The notes under the pieces were generated by a model that did no database searches, was not told where the DNA came from, and was given only the letters and a program-made list of their open reading frames with translations. From assembly GCA_044370415.1 (NCBI GenBank), contig JBILVO010000038.1, positions 1 to 28,698 of the forward strand: 28,698 bases of DNA, in the 5' to 3' direction. Source of the DNA: CAMCQY01 sp044370415. Lineage in GTDB: Bacteria; Planctomycetota; Planctomycetia; Pirellulales; UBA1268. This document shows, piece after piece, positions 14,383 through 22,776 of the stretch (positions within the stretch are counted from its first letter, which is position 1; each line of letters opens with the position of its first letter). Position numbers and translations under genes: made by a program.

Positions 14383-16111
14383 ACCACAGCGGCATCCGGG
14401 GGAACATCTGCGTGGCGAGCTTCTGCGCGATCTGCGTCGAGGCCTGCAGCCGGCCGGCCGCGGCGGCCTCCAGCGGATCTGACTGGCCGAGAAGCAGCCG
14501 GGCCAGCTCGTCGTCGGAGAGCGTGAGGTAGCTGCGGCCCACGCGGCCTGCGTGCACGGTCGCCTTGCCCGCCGCGACGATCACCGATCCGCGGAAGCCC
14601 GGCGCGTCGAGGCCGAGCTCCACGGTCTCGCGGATGCCGGCGGCAGCCACGTTCTCGGCCACCGTCGGCGCCACCGCCGCCAGGACGTCGAGCGGCTTGA
14701 ACACGCGGGCCACGATCATGCGGTCGCCCGCCGACACCAGGCTCTCGCCTCCGGCCACATCCTGGTGGAGCGGATCGGCGGCGCTCGATTCGTAGATGAT
14801 TTCCTGGCGGTCGTTCTCGATCGCCTCGGCGCAGACCCGCGCGAGGATCTCACGGTCGAGCCCCGGAAACTCGGGGTCGGCCATCAGCTCGAGCACGCGG
14901 TTGCCCGACTGCACGCAGTAGCCCACGATCCGGGCCGTGGTCTCGTGGAGGTCGTAGCGGTCCTGCCCCATGAGCGCGACGATGATCGAGTCGAACGCGC
15001 CGCGGCTGACGAGCCAACGGGAATAAGCCTCACTGCGGTCGAGCGGCCCGATGAACCGCGAGGCATTCTGCTGGTAGATCCGCAGGATCGCCGGCAGCTC
15101 GACGTGCCGCCACTGCCGCATCGTCACGGGCTCGCCGACGCGCCGCTCGCCCTCGAGCAGCCGCGCGAGGATGCCGGTCGGGCGGCCGGGCGTCGCAGAA
15201 TCGCGTCCCAGCACGCTCCAGCCCAGTTCGTGGAACGACGGCGCGATCCGGGTGCGCGAGAACGCGGCCACGGCGCCGATCTGACGCATGCGGTCCTCCG
15301 CGGCCTTCACCAGCCGCTGCCCATGGCCGGCACCGCGGCACTCGGGCAGCACGGCCACGCGGTCGATCACCGCGGCCGGCACGGTGGCCGAACCGATCCG
15401 CACGCTCCGCGGCACGACCTCCACGTGGCCGACGATGCGGCCGGCGAGCCGGGCCACGAGCCGGTTGGCGGAGTCGTGGTCGGGATGGTCGACGGCGGCG
15501 TGGAACTCCGATTTCGTCGGGGGGGACGGCAGGCCTGTGAGCAGCTGCAGGATTTCGGCCTGGTCGCCGGCACGGGCCGGTGCCACCTGGCACTCCTCCA
15601 GCATCCACGCCGGGGGAGGGAGCCGGCCGGCGGGCTCCTGCGGCAGATGCAGGATCGCGGGCCGCTTGACGGCCGGGCGACGGCTTACGACCGTTCCCGA
15701 CGGGCGAATGTCGATGGACTCCACGGCGGCTGTGGCTCGGCCGGCCTCGCGGGCGGATTCGTCATCGCCGCGGGGGCGGGCCTGCTTGGTCGGCGACTTG
15801 GGCGGGGCGACAGCGGCTTTTCCCGGGCCGGCAGCGGGTTTTTCCGTGCCGGTGGCGAGCCGAATCGTCGTGGCGGCGGGCTGTACCTCGGCCGACTTGA
15901 ATCGTGCCGGGCGGGCGGCGGCGGCGGCCTCGTCGTTGCGAATCCTCAGCCGGGGCTTCGACTTCGAACGGCGGGCAGCCGCAGGCTGACGGACCGCGGC
16001 TCGCGACGAGCCTCTCGAGGAAGACCGTCGCGGCGGCACACCGGCACCATGCGAAGCATGCGATCCGGTGCGTAGGGCCGTTCGCCGACTGGATACGGAA
16101 CGAAACGACAT
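14354..16111 (-). CDS. Two-GNAT acetyltransferase with SCP2-like C-terminus (Eis type)
   Basis: The protein has 585 aa. Residues 1 to about 150 are basic, Ala/Pro/Arg-rich and probably disordered. A GNAT domain follows with the acetyl-CoA pyrophosphate loop VLPECRGAGHGQRL near residue 255-270. A second GNAT-like half (about 330-460) and an SCP2-like C-terminal part (about 470-575, with LGLDAPGFRG and YLTLSDDELARLLLG) complete the order seen in Eis-type N-acetyltransferases, which acetylate amines. The substrate is unknown; the long disordered N-terminus is atypical. The ATG at 16109-16111 was chosen because AGGAGG sits 5 nt before it; an ATG at 16144 lacks this support. The last codons (PMWDDLPS and stop) lie inside the third copy of the 124-bp repeat. 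It lies 70 bp behind the BshC-like gene on the same strand, with its own candidate promoter. Confidence 0.82.
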   Translation of the reverse strand: MSFRSVSSRRTALRTGSHASHGAGVPPRRSSSRGSSRAAVRQPAAARRSKSKPRLRIRNDEAAAAARPARFKSAEVQPAATTIRLATGTEKPAAGPGKAAVAPPKSPTKQARPRGDDESAREAGRATAAVESIDIRPSGTVVSRRPAVKRPAILHLPQEPAGRLPPPAWMLEECQVAPARAGDQAEILQLLTGLPSPPTKSEFHAAVDHPDHDSANRLVARLAGRIVGHVEVVPRSVRIGSATVPAAVIDRVAVLPECRGAGHGQRLVKAAEDRMRQIGAVAAFSRTRIAPSFHELGWSVLGRDSATPGRPTGILARLLEGERRVGEPVTMRQWRHVELPAILRIYQQNASRFIGPLDRSEAYSRWLVSRGAFDSIIVALMGQDRYDLHETTARIVGYCVQSGNRVLELMADPEFPGLDREILARVCAEAIENDRQEIIYESSAADPLHQDVAGGESLVSAGDRMIVARVFKPLDVLAAVAPTVAENVAAAGIRETVELGLDAPGFRGSVIVAAGKATVHAGRVGRSYLTLSDDELARLLLGQSDPLEAAAAGRLQASTQIAQKLATQMFPRMPLWCPMWDDLPS

Positions 16112-16157
16112 CGTGCCTCCTCTCCCTGGGGCCGAGAAACCCAATCCGTTGACCGTG

Positions 16158-16185
16158 AGGATACGGTGAATTTCATGAATTTCAA
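16158..16185 (-). promoter_or_regulatory. Putative promoter of the acetyltransferase gene, with direct repeat
   Basis: On the minus strand TTGAAA (16180-16185) and TATCCT (16158-16163) are 16 bp apart, giving a 5' leader of about 40 nt before the AGGAGG and ATG. A direct repeat GAATTTC (16168-16174 and 16177-16183, plus-strand reading) lies between and over the boxes and could be an operator. The -35 box overlaps the stop of the BshC-like gene. Confidence 0.5.
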
Positions 16186-17870
16186 CCGATTTGGAGCAGG
16201 AGGAATTTTTTCAGGGCCTTTTCGGGGAAAAAACACCAGGGACACTCCCGTGATCGCAGCACGTTGCGGGACCGCGCTGCTGCGACGAGCGGGTCGATTC
16301 GCGCGACCAGCGCGGCCCGCTCCCGCCGCACGTGGGCGGCGAGCGACTCGTTCGCGGTGCGGATCTCGCGGCAGCGTCGCTTGGCAAGCGTCGGGGTCGG
16401 ATGGGTGGCGATCCACCGCAGCTTGTGGTCGACGAGGTCGCGGACGGCCGCCGGCTGGGCGTCGCGAGGGCCGAGGTGACGCTCCGGATGGAACTCGAGA
16501 TCGCGCAGGCCGCCGTGCACCGCCGCCAGTTCCGCGGCGGGATCCTCGGTGTCGAATCCCGGAAAGAGCCGGTCCACGGGCAGCCGCAGCGTGCCGCTGA
16601 CCACGGCGTGCCGCGGCGGGTCGCAGCCGGTCAGGCGGCGGACGACGTCGTCGGTGATCAGGTCGTACGCCGCGCCGCCGATGCCGTGCACGAACACGTC
16701 GGCCACGATCATCCGCGCCACCAGCGTGGTGACGATCGCCCGCGGCCGCAGCCGCAGGTCGTGCTCCTCCATGCGCGACAGCGCCTCGACCCAGCGGGAC
16801 GGGGCGGTTTCGGGGGAGATCGGCAGCTCCACCCGCAGCGTCTCCATGTCGGAGAGCACGAGCGTGCCGGGCGTGGTCGTGTTGGCGAACACCCGCCGCC
16901 GGCGGGGGTCGGCCCGCGACCAGAGCCACCACGGCAGCTCCAGCCACGGGCCATGCGTCGCGCCGTCGGTCCGCACGGCGAGGTCGGGCATCGGCCGCGC
17001 CCGGCCGCGGACGGCGAAGCGGCGGCGGTGCTCGGCGAGCGCGGCGTTGTAGGCCTCGTGCAGCGGCGCTGCGTGCGCCAGCAGCCAGCCCATGAAGACC
17101 ATCACGGTGGGGAGACGGACGAGCTCGCTCACGGGCAGTTCGAGCGTCTCCATGCCGAACCGCGCCTCGAGCGCATGCCGCGCCTGTGCGATCGCGAGGC
17201 CGAGGCGATGCGACTCCGCCGCGCGTTCCACCACCAGCGGCCACCAGCGCCGCAGGATCGGGTCGGGCTCGAGCGGCGCGAGCACGCGGCAGGCGCGGTC
17301 GCCGAAGGAGGCGAAGCAGTCGGCATCGACGACGGCCCGCTCCTCCCACGCCATCTCGGGTGCCGGCACGTCGAACGGGATCTCCTCGACGTGGGCCTCG
17401 CGCGGCGTGCCCACGGGCACGCCGACCCGCGTCGCCGCGCAGCGGTCGGTGTCGACGACCAGGTTGATCGCCGTCCCGCCCACCCGTCGCGCGTAGGCGT
17501 CGAGCGCGGCGTTCTTCAGCCAGACGCCGGGATGAAACAGCTCCGGCTGGTGGCCGCCCATGATGATCGGCCGGGCGATCCAGTCGGCGACGTCCGTGGG
17601 CCGGTCGACGTCGCGGTAGCTCGACGTGTACTCCGCCGCCACGGTGAGCACCTCACGGCGGGTCGCGGCCACGAGCTCCCAGAGCTTGAGGTCGCCGATC
17701 CGCGTGTCGAAGGCGGCCCGCAGCAGCCGGTTGTTGTCGACCAGCGCGTCGATCGACGTCGCGGCGCCGGGAGCGGCCTGCAGCGGCGGGTCGACGAGGC
17801 GGCCGCCCGAATCCGACGGCGGCTCGTGGACGCGGCGGCGCGGGGCTGGAGAACCGGCGGATGGATGCAT
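16182..17870 (-). CDS. Divergent BshC-like protein (putative cysteine-ligase superfamily)
   Basis: This 562-aa protein is probably related to BshC, the cysteine-adding enzyme of bacillithiol synthesis. The N-terminal segment GGHQPELFHPGVWLKN (105-120) parallels the BshC signature GGQQ-x-GL-x-x-GPLYT-x-x-K, and a later block near 376-402 (IVTTLVARMIV, FVHGIGGAAYDL) parallels VVTRPLMQEFL and FIAGPGEINYW of Bacillus BshC. The comparison is from memory, so catalytic equivalence is not claimed. The last 20 residues hold a CPWC pair (C543, C546), are encoded by unusually AT-rich DNA with T6 and A6 runs, and may be a metal or redox site. The start lies 3 nt after the GT2 stop, so the two genes are almost certainly one transcription unit; no Shine-Dalgarno is evident and a later start is possible. 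It could instead be a planctomycete-specific family with only fold similarity. Confidence 0.65.
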   Translation of the reverse strand: MHPSAGSPAPRRRVHEPPSDSGGRLVDPPLQAAPGAATSIDALVDNNRLLRAAFDTRIGDLKLWELVAATRREVLTVAAEYTSSYRDVDRPTDVADWIARPIIMGGHQPELFHPGVWLKNAALDAYARRVGGTAINLVVDTDRCAATRVGVPVGTPREAHVEEIPFDVPAPEMAWEERAVVDADCFASFGDRACRVLAPLEPDPILRRWWPLVVERAAESHRLGLAIAQARHALEARFGMETLELPVSELVRLPTVMVFMGWLLAHAAPLHEAYNAALAEHRRRFAVRGRARPMPDLAVRTDGATHGPWLELPWWLWSRADPRRRRVFANTTTPGTLVLSDMETLRVELPISPETAPSRWVEALSRMEEHDLRLRPRAIVTTLVARMIVADVFVHGIGGAAYDLITDDVVRRLTGCDPPRHAVVSGTLRLPVDRLFPGFDTEDPAAELAAVHGGLRDLEFHPERHLGPRDAQPAAVRDLVDHKLRWIATHPTPTLAKRRCREIRTANESLAAHVRRERAALVARIDPLVAAARSRNVLRSRECPWCFFPEKALKKFLLLQIG

Positions 17871-17873
17871 GGA

Positions 17874-18620
17874 CTACGTCGCGGTGCCCGGTGCGGCCAC
17901 CGCGACGGCAGCTTCCGCACGATCGAGCACGCAGCGATAGTAGGCCAGACGGGTCGCCGCATCGTCCAGAGAACCCCCGAAACTCCGCGCCAGATCGAGA
18001 TAGACCAGCGGGACGGGAAGCTCCACGACGCCCAGGCCGGCGGCCGCCGCCTGCACCCACGCCTCCAGTGGCATGGCGTAGCCGGTCTCGGTGACGTGCA
18101 GCCGCTCCAACGCACGTCGCGTGTAGGCCTTGAACCCGCAGAAGGCGTCGGTGATCCGCAGTCCCAGACGCTGGTTGATCTCGGCCGTCAGTTCGGCGTT
18201 GATCCGCCGCCGTGCCGCCGGCGGCTCGCTGTCGCCCGGGAACTTCCGCAGGTAACGGCTGCCACTGACGATGTCGGCGCGGGGCCGCACGTCGGGACCG
18301 GCGGCGGCGATGAAGTCGGGGATCAGCCGCGGCTGATGCTGGCCGTCGCAGTCGATCGTCACCAGTCCGTCCCACGGTCCGGCGAGCGCCTCGCGGAAGG
18401 CCGTGGCCAGTGCCGCGCCGTAGCCCTGGTTCCGCGGGTGGCGGATCACGCGGATGTCTCCCTGCCGCTCGATCCGTGCGGCCAGGAGCGGCGAGGTGCC
18501 GTCGGTCGACCCGTCGTCCACGACGAGCACGTCGGGCGTGTGTCGCAGCACCTCGTCGAGCACCGCCGAGACATGGGCGACCTCGTTGTAGACGGGCAGG
18601 GCGGTGAGGAATCGGGGCAT
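17874..18620 (-). CDS. Family 2 glycosyltransferase (DPM1/DPG-synthase-like)
   Basis: This 248-aa protein has a GT-A fold that transfers a sugar from a nucleotide donor with inversion. The nucleotide-binding motif VVDDGSTDGT is at 33-42, NQGYGAAL at 64-71, and the metal-binding DxD region is IDCDGQHQP at 89-97. A conserved FCGFKAYTRRAL block lies near 165. There is no C-terminal membrane segment, so it is a single soluble catalytic domain like DPM1 rather than a polytopic GT2. The ATG at 18618-18620 directly precedes the fold; its Shine-Dalgarno is weak (GAGGG). It is 3 nt upstream of the BshC-like gene. Donor and acceptor cannot be read from sequence; a polyprenyl-phosphate acceptor is typical for close relatives. 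Confidence 0.9.
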   Translation of the reverse strand: MPRFLTALPVYNEVAHVSAVLDEVLRHTPDVLVVDDGSTDGTSPLLAARIERQGDIRVIRHPRNQGYGAALATAFREALAGPWDGLVTIDCDGQHQPRLIPDFIAAAGPDVRPRADIVSGSRYLRKFPGDSEPPAARRRINAELTAEINQRLGLRITDAFCGFKAYTRRALERLHVTETGYAMPLEAWVQAAAAGLGVVELPVPLVYLDLARSFGGSLDDAATRLAYYRCVLDRAEAAVAVAAPGTAT

Positions 18621-18668
18621 GGCAGCCGCCCTCTGGAACAGGGGTCGAACCCGGGGAGATTCCCTCAA

Positions 18669-18695
18669 GTGTAGCGCCGGAAAATCGCGGGGCAA
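18669..18695 (-). promoter_or_regulatory. Weak putative promoter of the GT2/BshC-like unit
   Basis: On the minus strand TTGCCC (18690-18695) and TACACT (18669-18674) are 15 bp apart, a short spacer. The -10 box lies about 48 nt before the GT2 start. The same TACACT hexamer occurs before the ATPase gene and before the gene at 25578. Confidence 0.3.
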
Positions 18696-18752
18696 CGATT
18701 TCGTTTGAAACGTGCGGCCTTGCCGGATGTGCCGGTGACGGCCGGCTGCCGC

Positions 18753-19544
18753 TCAGCCCAGCCACCGGAGCGGGTCGGTCTCGTCGCGGCTGGCCCAGCA
18801 GGCGAGCCCGGCGACCGCCTCGGCGAGCCGCCGCGCGAGCGCGTCGAGCGAAAACCGCTCGCTGGCATGGTGGCCGACGGCGATCACCGCGAGGCCCGCC
18901 GCCCGCGCCTCGATTGTCTGGTGGAGCCGGATCTCGCCGGTGAGGAACGTTTCGCATTCCGCGGCGACCGCCTGGGCGAGCGCATCGCCGCCGCTGCCGC
19001 AGATGATGCCCACGCGGCCGGCCGGCCGTGCGGCGTCGCCCGACACCTGCACGCCCCCGGCCGCCAGGCGGTCGGCGGCATGGCGGGCGAGCCGCTCCAC
19101 CGACCAGCCCGCGGGGGCCGTGCCGACGCGGCCGAGGCCCGAGAGCGGGTGGAGCGGCGAGCGCTCCAGCGGCGCGACGTGCTCCAGCCCCAGCAGTGCG
19201 GCGAGCTGGTCGTTGATGCCCCCGGCCGCCGAATCCCAGGCGGTGTGGGAGCTCCACACGCCGATGCCCGCGCCCACGAGGTCGAGGAGCACGCGGCCGA
19301 CGGGCGACTCGTCGGTGATCCGTGACACCGGCCGGAAGGGGAGCGGATGGTGGGTGACCACGAGATCGGCCCGCTCGCGGACGGCCTCGGCGGCCGTCTC
19401 CTCGGTGAGCGAGAGGCAGGTCATGACGCGGGCGATCTCCTGCCGCCGCGGGCCGACGAGCAGGCCCACTGCGTCCCAGTCGGCCGCCAGCGAGAGCGGC
19501 GCGATCGTCTCCAGGGCGGCGGTCACGCGGGCGATCGTGGGCAT
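18753..19544 (-). CDS. Nif3-like dinuclear metal centre protein (NIF3/YbgI family)
   Basis: The protein of 263 aa is a single-domain member of the NIF3/YbgI family, which forms hexameric toroids binding two metal ions per subunit. Ligands are visible as H65 and H66 (VVTHHPLPF), H100 and D104 (SSHTAWDSAAGGIND), and H225/H226 with E229 (VGHHASE). The turn GIICGSGGD and the segment FLTGEIRLHQ are also characteristic. Some databases name relatives GTP cyclohydrolase I type 2, but the physiological reaction is unsettled. The ATG at 19542-19544 is the first before the fold; a GTG at 19562 would add six residues. It lacks a clear Shine-Dalgarno. It is divergent from the sugar isomerase gene. Confidence 0.92.
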   Translation of the reverse strand: MPTIARVTAALETIAPLSLAADWDAVGLLVGPRRQEIARVMTCLSLTEETAAEAVRERADLVVTHHPLPFRPVSRITDESPVGRVLLDLVGAGIGVWSSHTAWDSAAGGINDQLAALLGLEHVAPLERSPLHPLSGLGRVGTAPAGWSVERLARHAADRLAAGGVQVSGDAARPAGRVGIICGSGGDALAQAVAAECETFLTGEIRLHQTIEARAAGLAVIAVGHHASERFSLDALARRLAEAVAGLACWASRDETDPLRWLG

Positions 19545-19707
19545 GGCTGGACTCGACGACACCTGGACGCGACCTGGAAGCGGCCCGGTCGTGCACGGCG
19601 GCTACGGCCGCAGGTGACACCACACTACAATCCCACCACGTCCGGTGCCACGCGCGGTGCGCTCCCGGCAGCCGCCCGTTCCGCGGACCCCCGAGCGACC
19701 CCTGCCG

Positions 19708-20520
19708 ATGGACCCTTCCTTCTTCTCCGTCGCCACGGCGGCCCTCTCCTCCGACCTGCGGACGGCGCTGCGCCGGGCGCGGGACCTCGGCGTGCGGGGT
19801 GTGGAGATCGACGCCCGGGCCGGCCTCGATCCGGCCGCCGTGTCGCGCACCGGGCTGCGGCAGCTCCGCAAGTGGCTCGACGACGAGGGGCTCGTGGTGT
19901 CGGCCGTCGCGTTTCGCACCCGAGGCGGCTATGCCGATGCGGAGCGTCTCGAGCCGCGGATCGCCGCCACGAAGGCCGCGCTCCAGCTCGCGCACGACCT
20001 CGGCGCCGGCGTGGTGCTCAACCACGTCGGCGACATCCCGCCGCCGGTCGCGGACACCTCGGCATCCGGCGCACCGCCCGACGACCCGCGGTGGCGGCTG
20101 CTCCTCGACGTGCTCTCAGACCTCGGTGGCTGGGGGCAGCGGGTGGGGGCGACGCTCTGCGCCGAGGCGGGCCGCGCCGGCCCCGACGACCTCGCGCGGT
20201 TGATCGCCGCGCTGCCGGCGGGATCGCTCACCTGCGACGTGGTGACCGGCGCGCTGGTCGTGCACGGGCACGATCCGGTGACGGCCGTCGAAAAGCTCTC
20301 CGGCCACGTCGGCTACGTGCACGCCACCGACGCGGTGGCCGGGGCCTTCGCGGGCCGCGGCCGTGCGGTGATCCTCGGCACCGGCCACGTCGATGTCGCC
20401 GGCGTGCTCGGCACCCTCGAGGAGCGGGGCTACCGCGGCTGGATCGGCCTCGAGCCGGTGGATGCCCGCGACGGCGCAAGGGAGCTGGCCGGGGCGGTCG
20501 AGTACCTGCGGGCGATGTGA
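19708..20520 (+). CDS. Sugar phosphate isomerase/epimerase-like TIM-barrel protein
   Basis: This 270-aa protein fits the xylose isomerase-like (AP endonuclease 2) TIM-barrel superfamily. Barrel signatures are GVEIDARAGLDP near residue 32, VVLNHVGDIPPP near 105, LCAEAGRAGPDDLARLI near 150, LTCDVVTGALVVHG near 173, VGYVHATDA near 203 and GWIGLEPV near 247. The conserved Glu, Asp and His residues in these strands would bind a divalent metal. Members act as isomerases, epimerases or dehydratase-like enzymes of sugar metabolism, and the substrate cannot be told. ATG 19708 was chosen because the fold starts at once after it; the frame is open upstream to 19645 without a better signal. A TACAAT at 19626-19631 could be a -10 box, but no -35 is evident. 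Confidence 0.85.
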   Translation: MDPSFFSVATAALSSDLRTALRRARDLGVRGVEIDARAGLDPAAVSRTGLRQLRKWLDDEGLVVSAVAFRTRGGYADAERLEPRIAATKAALQLAHDLGAGVVLNHVGDIPPPVADTSASGAPPDDPRWRLLLDVLSDLGGWGQRVGATLCAEAGRAGPDDLARLIAALPAGSLTCDVVTGALVVHGHDPVTAVEKLSGHVGYVHATDAVAGAFAGRGRAVILGTGHVDVAGVLGTLEERGYRGWIGLEPVDARDGARELAGAVEYLRAM

Positions 20521-20577
20521 CGGCTGGTTCACAGCAGCCGCCCGACCTCGTTTCTTTCCTCGCGGCGCCCCCGGAGT

Positions 20578-21384
20578 ATGATGGATGTCATGCATCTGGA
20601 CGCACCGGCCCGCCGGATCACGACCTGGCTGGCGATTCTCGGCTACACGCTCGTGGCCTCGGGCCTGCCGTTGCCGCTGGGAAGCGTCGGTGCCCCGGTG
20701 CCCCGCGACACGGCCTCGGCCAGGCGGCTCGCCGCCAAAGACCGCTCGCAGCCGTTTCCCTGCATGGACAAGCCCTGCGGCTGCGACACGGCCGATCGCT
20801 GCTTCACGAGCTGCTGCTGCCACACGCCGGCCGAGACCCTGGCCTGGGCCAGGGCGCACGGCGTCGAGCCCGCCCTGCTCGTCGCCCTCGAACGGCGCGT
20901 GACCGGTGCTGCGCCCGCGAGCGTGCAGGCTGCGGCCAAGGCCACGCCCACAAACAAGCCCACGCCCAAAAAGTCGTCCTGCTGCGCCGCCGCTCCGCGC
21001 GTCGAGTCATCCTGCTGTTCGACCGCACCGACCACTCCCGGATCAGAGATCCCATCCTGGCCGGAGATCTGCAGCGACCGGCAGTCCCTGGCAGCCGCAC
21101 CACGTGCGACCGCGGACGGTTCCGTGTGCACCGAGTCCGTGTCCACCGAGCAAGAGGTTCCCGCCGATGGCGAACCGGCGCCGCGGTCGCGCACGGTGAC
21201 GCTGCGTGCCATGCTGGCCTGCGGCGGCATCGTGGCGGAGTGGTTCGCGGCCGGCGCGGCGCTTCCGCCACCGCGGGTCGATATTTCTCGTGCGACAGTC
21301 ATCTTCGACGTGTGCATGCCTGCCGACGAGGCGGGCGAATGTCTGCGAGCCTCTCCGGCGGCACCGCCGCCCCGCGCGGCCTGA
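20578..21384 (+). CDS. Cys-rich secreted or membrane-anchored planctomycete protein
   Basis: I recognise the style but not a named function. The protein of about 268 aa starts with a hydrophobic segment (TTWLAILGYTLVASGLPLPLG, about 16-36), then a Cys-rich block FPCMDKPCGCDTADRCFTS and CCC, immediately followed by HTPAETLAWARAHGVEP. Two SSCC or SCC pairs occur in a Lys/Pro/Ala linker (about 140-155), and further single Cys lie in the C-terminal third, giving about 16 Cys in all. The pattern suggests metal binding or disulfides in the envelope. Start choice is open among ATG 20578, 20581 and 20590; GGAG lies just upstream. It precedes the DUF1559 and DUF4198 genes on the same strand, and the DUF4198 protein also ends in a CSCC motif. 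Confidence 0.75.
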   Translation: MMDVMHLDAPARRITTWLAILGYTLVASGLPLPLGSVGAPVPRDTASARRLAAKDRSQPFPCMDKPCGCDTADRCFTSCCCHTPAETLAWARAHGVEPALLVALERRVTGAAPASVQAAAKATPTNKPTPKKSSCCAAAPRVESSCCSTAPTTPGSEIPSWPEICSDRQSLAAAPRATADGSVCTESVSTEQEVPADGEPAPRSRTVTLRAMLACGGIVAEWFAAGAALPPPRVDISRATVIFDVCMPADEAGECLRASPAAPPPRAA

Positions 21385-21572
21385 CCCTGTCGCGGCCAGA
21401 TGCGGCTCGATTCCGATGCAGGATCGACGCCGCGCCTGCGGCCGCCCGTCAGCGTCCTGGTCCGTTTCGGCGCCGCACGTCGCGCGCCGACGGCGAAAGG
21501 CTCCGGTGGCGGACGCCGTGCCATGCATGCGCGGTGCCCTGCCTTACCTGCAGACATTGAAGGATCATCGCC

Positions 21573-22691
21573 ATGGGTATGGGCAATCGCGCGGGCCAAG
21601 GACCCGTGCCTGGAAATCGGAACGCATTTACGTTGGTCGAGCTGCTGGTGGTGATCGCGATCATCGGCACGCTCGTCGGCCTGCTCCTGCCGGCGGTGCA
21701 GTCGGCGCGGGAGTCGGGCCGCCGGATGAGTTGCACCAACAACCTCAAGCAGTTCGGGCTCGCGCTCCTGAACTACGAGGCCGCCCGCGGGCACTTTCCG
21801 CCGACCGATGCCCGCGGCAGCGCCGCCGCCGGGCCGACGGCCAGCGGAGGGTGGTCGCTGCACGCGCGGCTGCTTCCCTACGCGGAAGAGTCGACCATCG
21901 CGGCCAGGCTCGACTTCACGAAGGCGGCGTTCACGGGGAACTTCGCCACCCAGACGCCCAACCCGGCGTTCGCCGACCTGTTCGCGACACCACTCCCGAT
22001 GCTCTTGTGCCCGAGCGATCCGGCGCCCACGGTGCAGGTGTCGGGATCCGTACCCTATGGCGGCAACAACTATATGGTGAGCTTCGGGAGCGGCACGGCT
22101 GACGGGGCGGGGGCGAGCTTCATGAATTTCAGCCGCCCGACGGACGGCATCGTCTACGAGAGATCGAAGGTGAAGATCGCCCGAATCACCGACGGCACGT
22201 CGCAGAGCGTCATCGCCAGCGAGTCCGTGCGGAGCATCGGAACGGATATGACCTTCGCCGCCGGCGTGATCCCGCCATACCCGTACCAGTACACGCTCAA
22301 CGGCTCCACGGGCTGGAATTCAACCACGCTCGTGGGGCCGGCCGGGGCCGCGCCGACCACGGCGGCCCTCGACGCGATCGTGGCCGGCTGGACCAGCATC
22401 ACGACCTGGCGCGGCGCCGGCAGCGCGGCCATGCGGGGCAGGGGGCTGTCGTGGGCGGCCACCACGCAGGGCAACAGTCTCACGAACGGCTTCCTGACGC
22501 CCAACAGCCGGATTCCCGACTACGTGATCCACTGGTCGGGCTTCTTTGGGCCGCGCAGCTGGCATCCGGGCGGCGCCAACGTGCTCTTCGGCGACGGGCA
22601 CGTGTCGTTGCTCACGGACGCGACCGACGTGACGCTGCACCGCGCACTGCACAGCATCAACGGCGGCGAGCAGGTGTCGGGGGAGTTCTAG
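21573..22691 (+). CDS. DUF1559 pseudopilin-like protein
   Basis: This 372-aa protein has the type IV prepilin leader: short polar start, then cleavage before F19 in NAFTLVELLVVIAIIG, with Glu at position +5 (E23). The hydrophobic helix (to about 41) is followed by the family stretch SARESGRRMSCTNNLKQFGL, a Gly/Ser/Thr-rich globular middle, and the C-terminal signature WHPGGANVLFGDGHV. DUF1559 proteins are abundant in planctomycetes; they are presumably processed by a prepilin peptidase and placed at the membrane, but their roles are mostly unknown. The start at 21573 has AAGGA 8 nt upstream; ATG 21579 is an alternative. It lies between the Cys-rich gene and the DUF4198 gene, 85 bp upstream of the latter. 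Confidence 0.93.
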   Translation: MGMGNRAGQGPVPGNRNAFTLVELLVVIAIIGTLVGLLLPAVQSARESGRRMSCTNNLKQFGLALLNYEAARGHFPPTDARGSAAAGPTASGGWSLHARLLPYAEESTIAARLDFTKAAFTGNFATQTPNPAFADLFATPLPMLLCPSDPAPTVQVSGSVPYGGNNYMVSFGSGTADGAGASFMNFSRPTDGIVYERSKVKIARITDGTSQSVIASESVRSIGTDMTFAAGVIPPYPYQYTLNGSTGWNSTTLVGPAGAAPTTAALDAIVAGWTSITTWRGAGSAAMRGRGLSWAATTQGNSLTNGFLTPNSRIPDYVIHWSGFFGPRSWHPGGANVLFGDGHVSLLTDATDVTLHRALHSINGGEQVSGEF

Positions 22692-22776
22692 CGTTCCGTT
22701 CAACGAGTCACCCCTGCCCAGCCGCACAGACGACCCCCACGGCCATCCACCACGGACATCAGGAGGAACCTTTCTC

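Noticed and set aside
18636..18660. tRNA-like T-arm on the minus strand (GGGTTCGACCCC)
   Set aside because: A GTTCGA loop with a possible stem is present, but no D-arm, anticodon arm or matching acceptor strand could be found around it.
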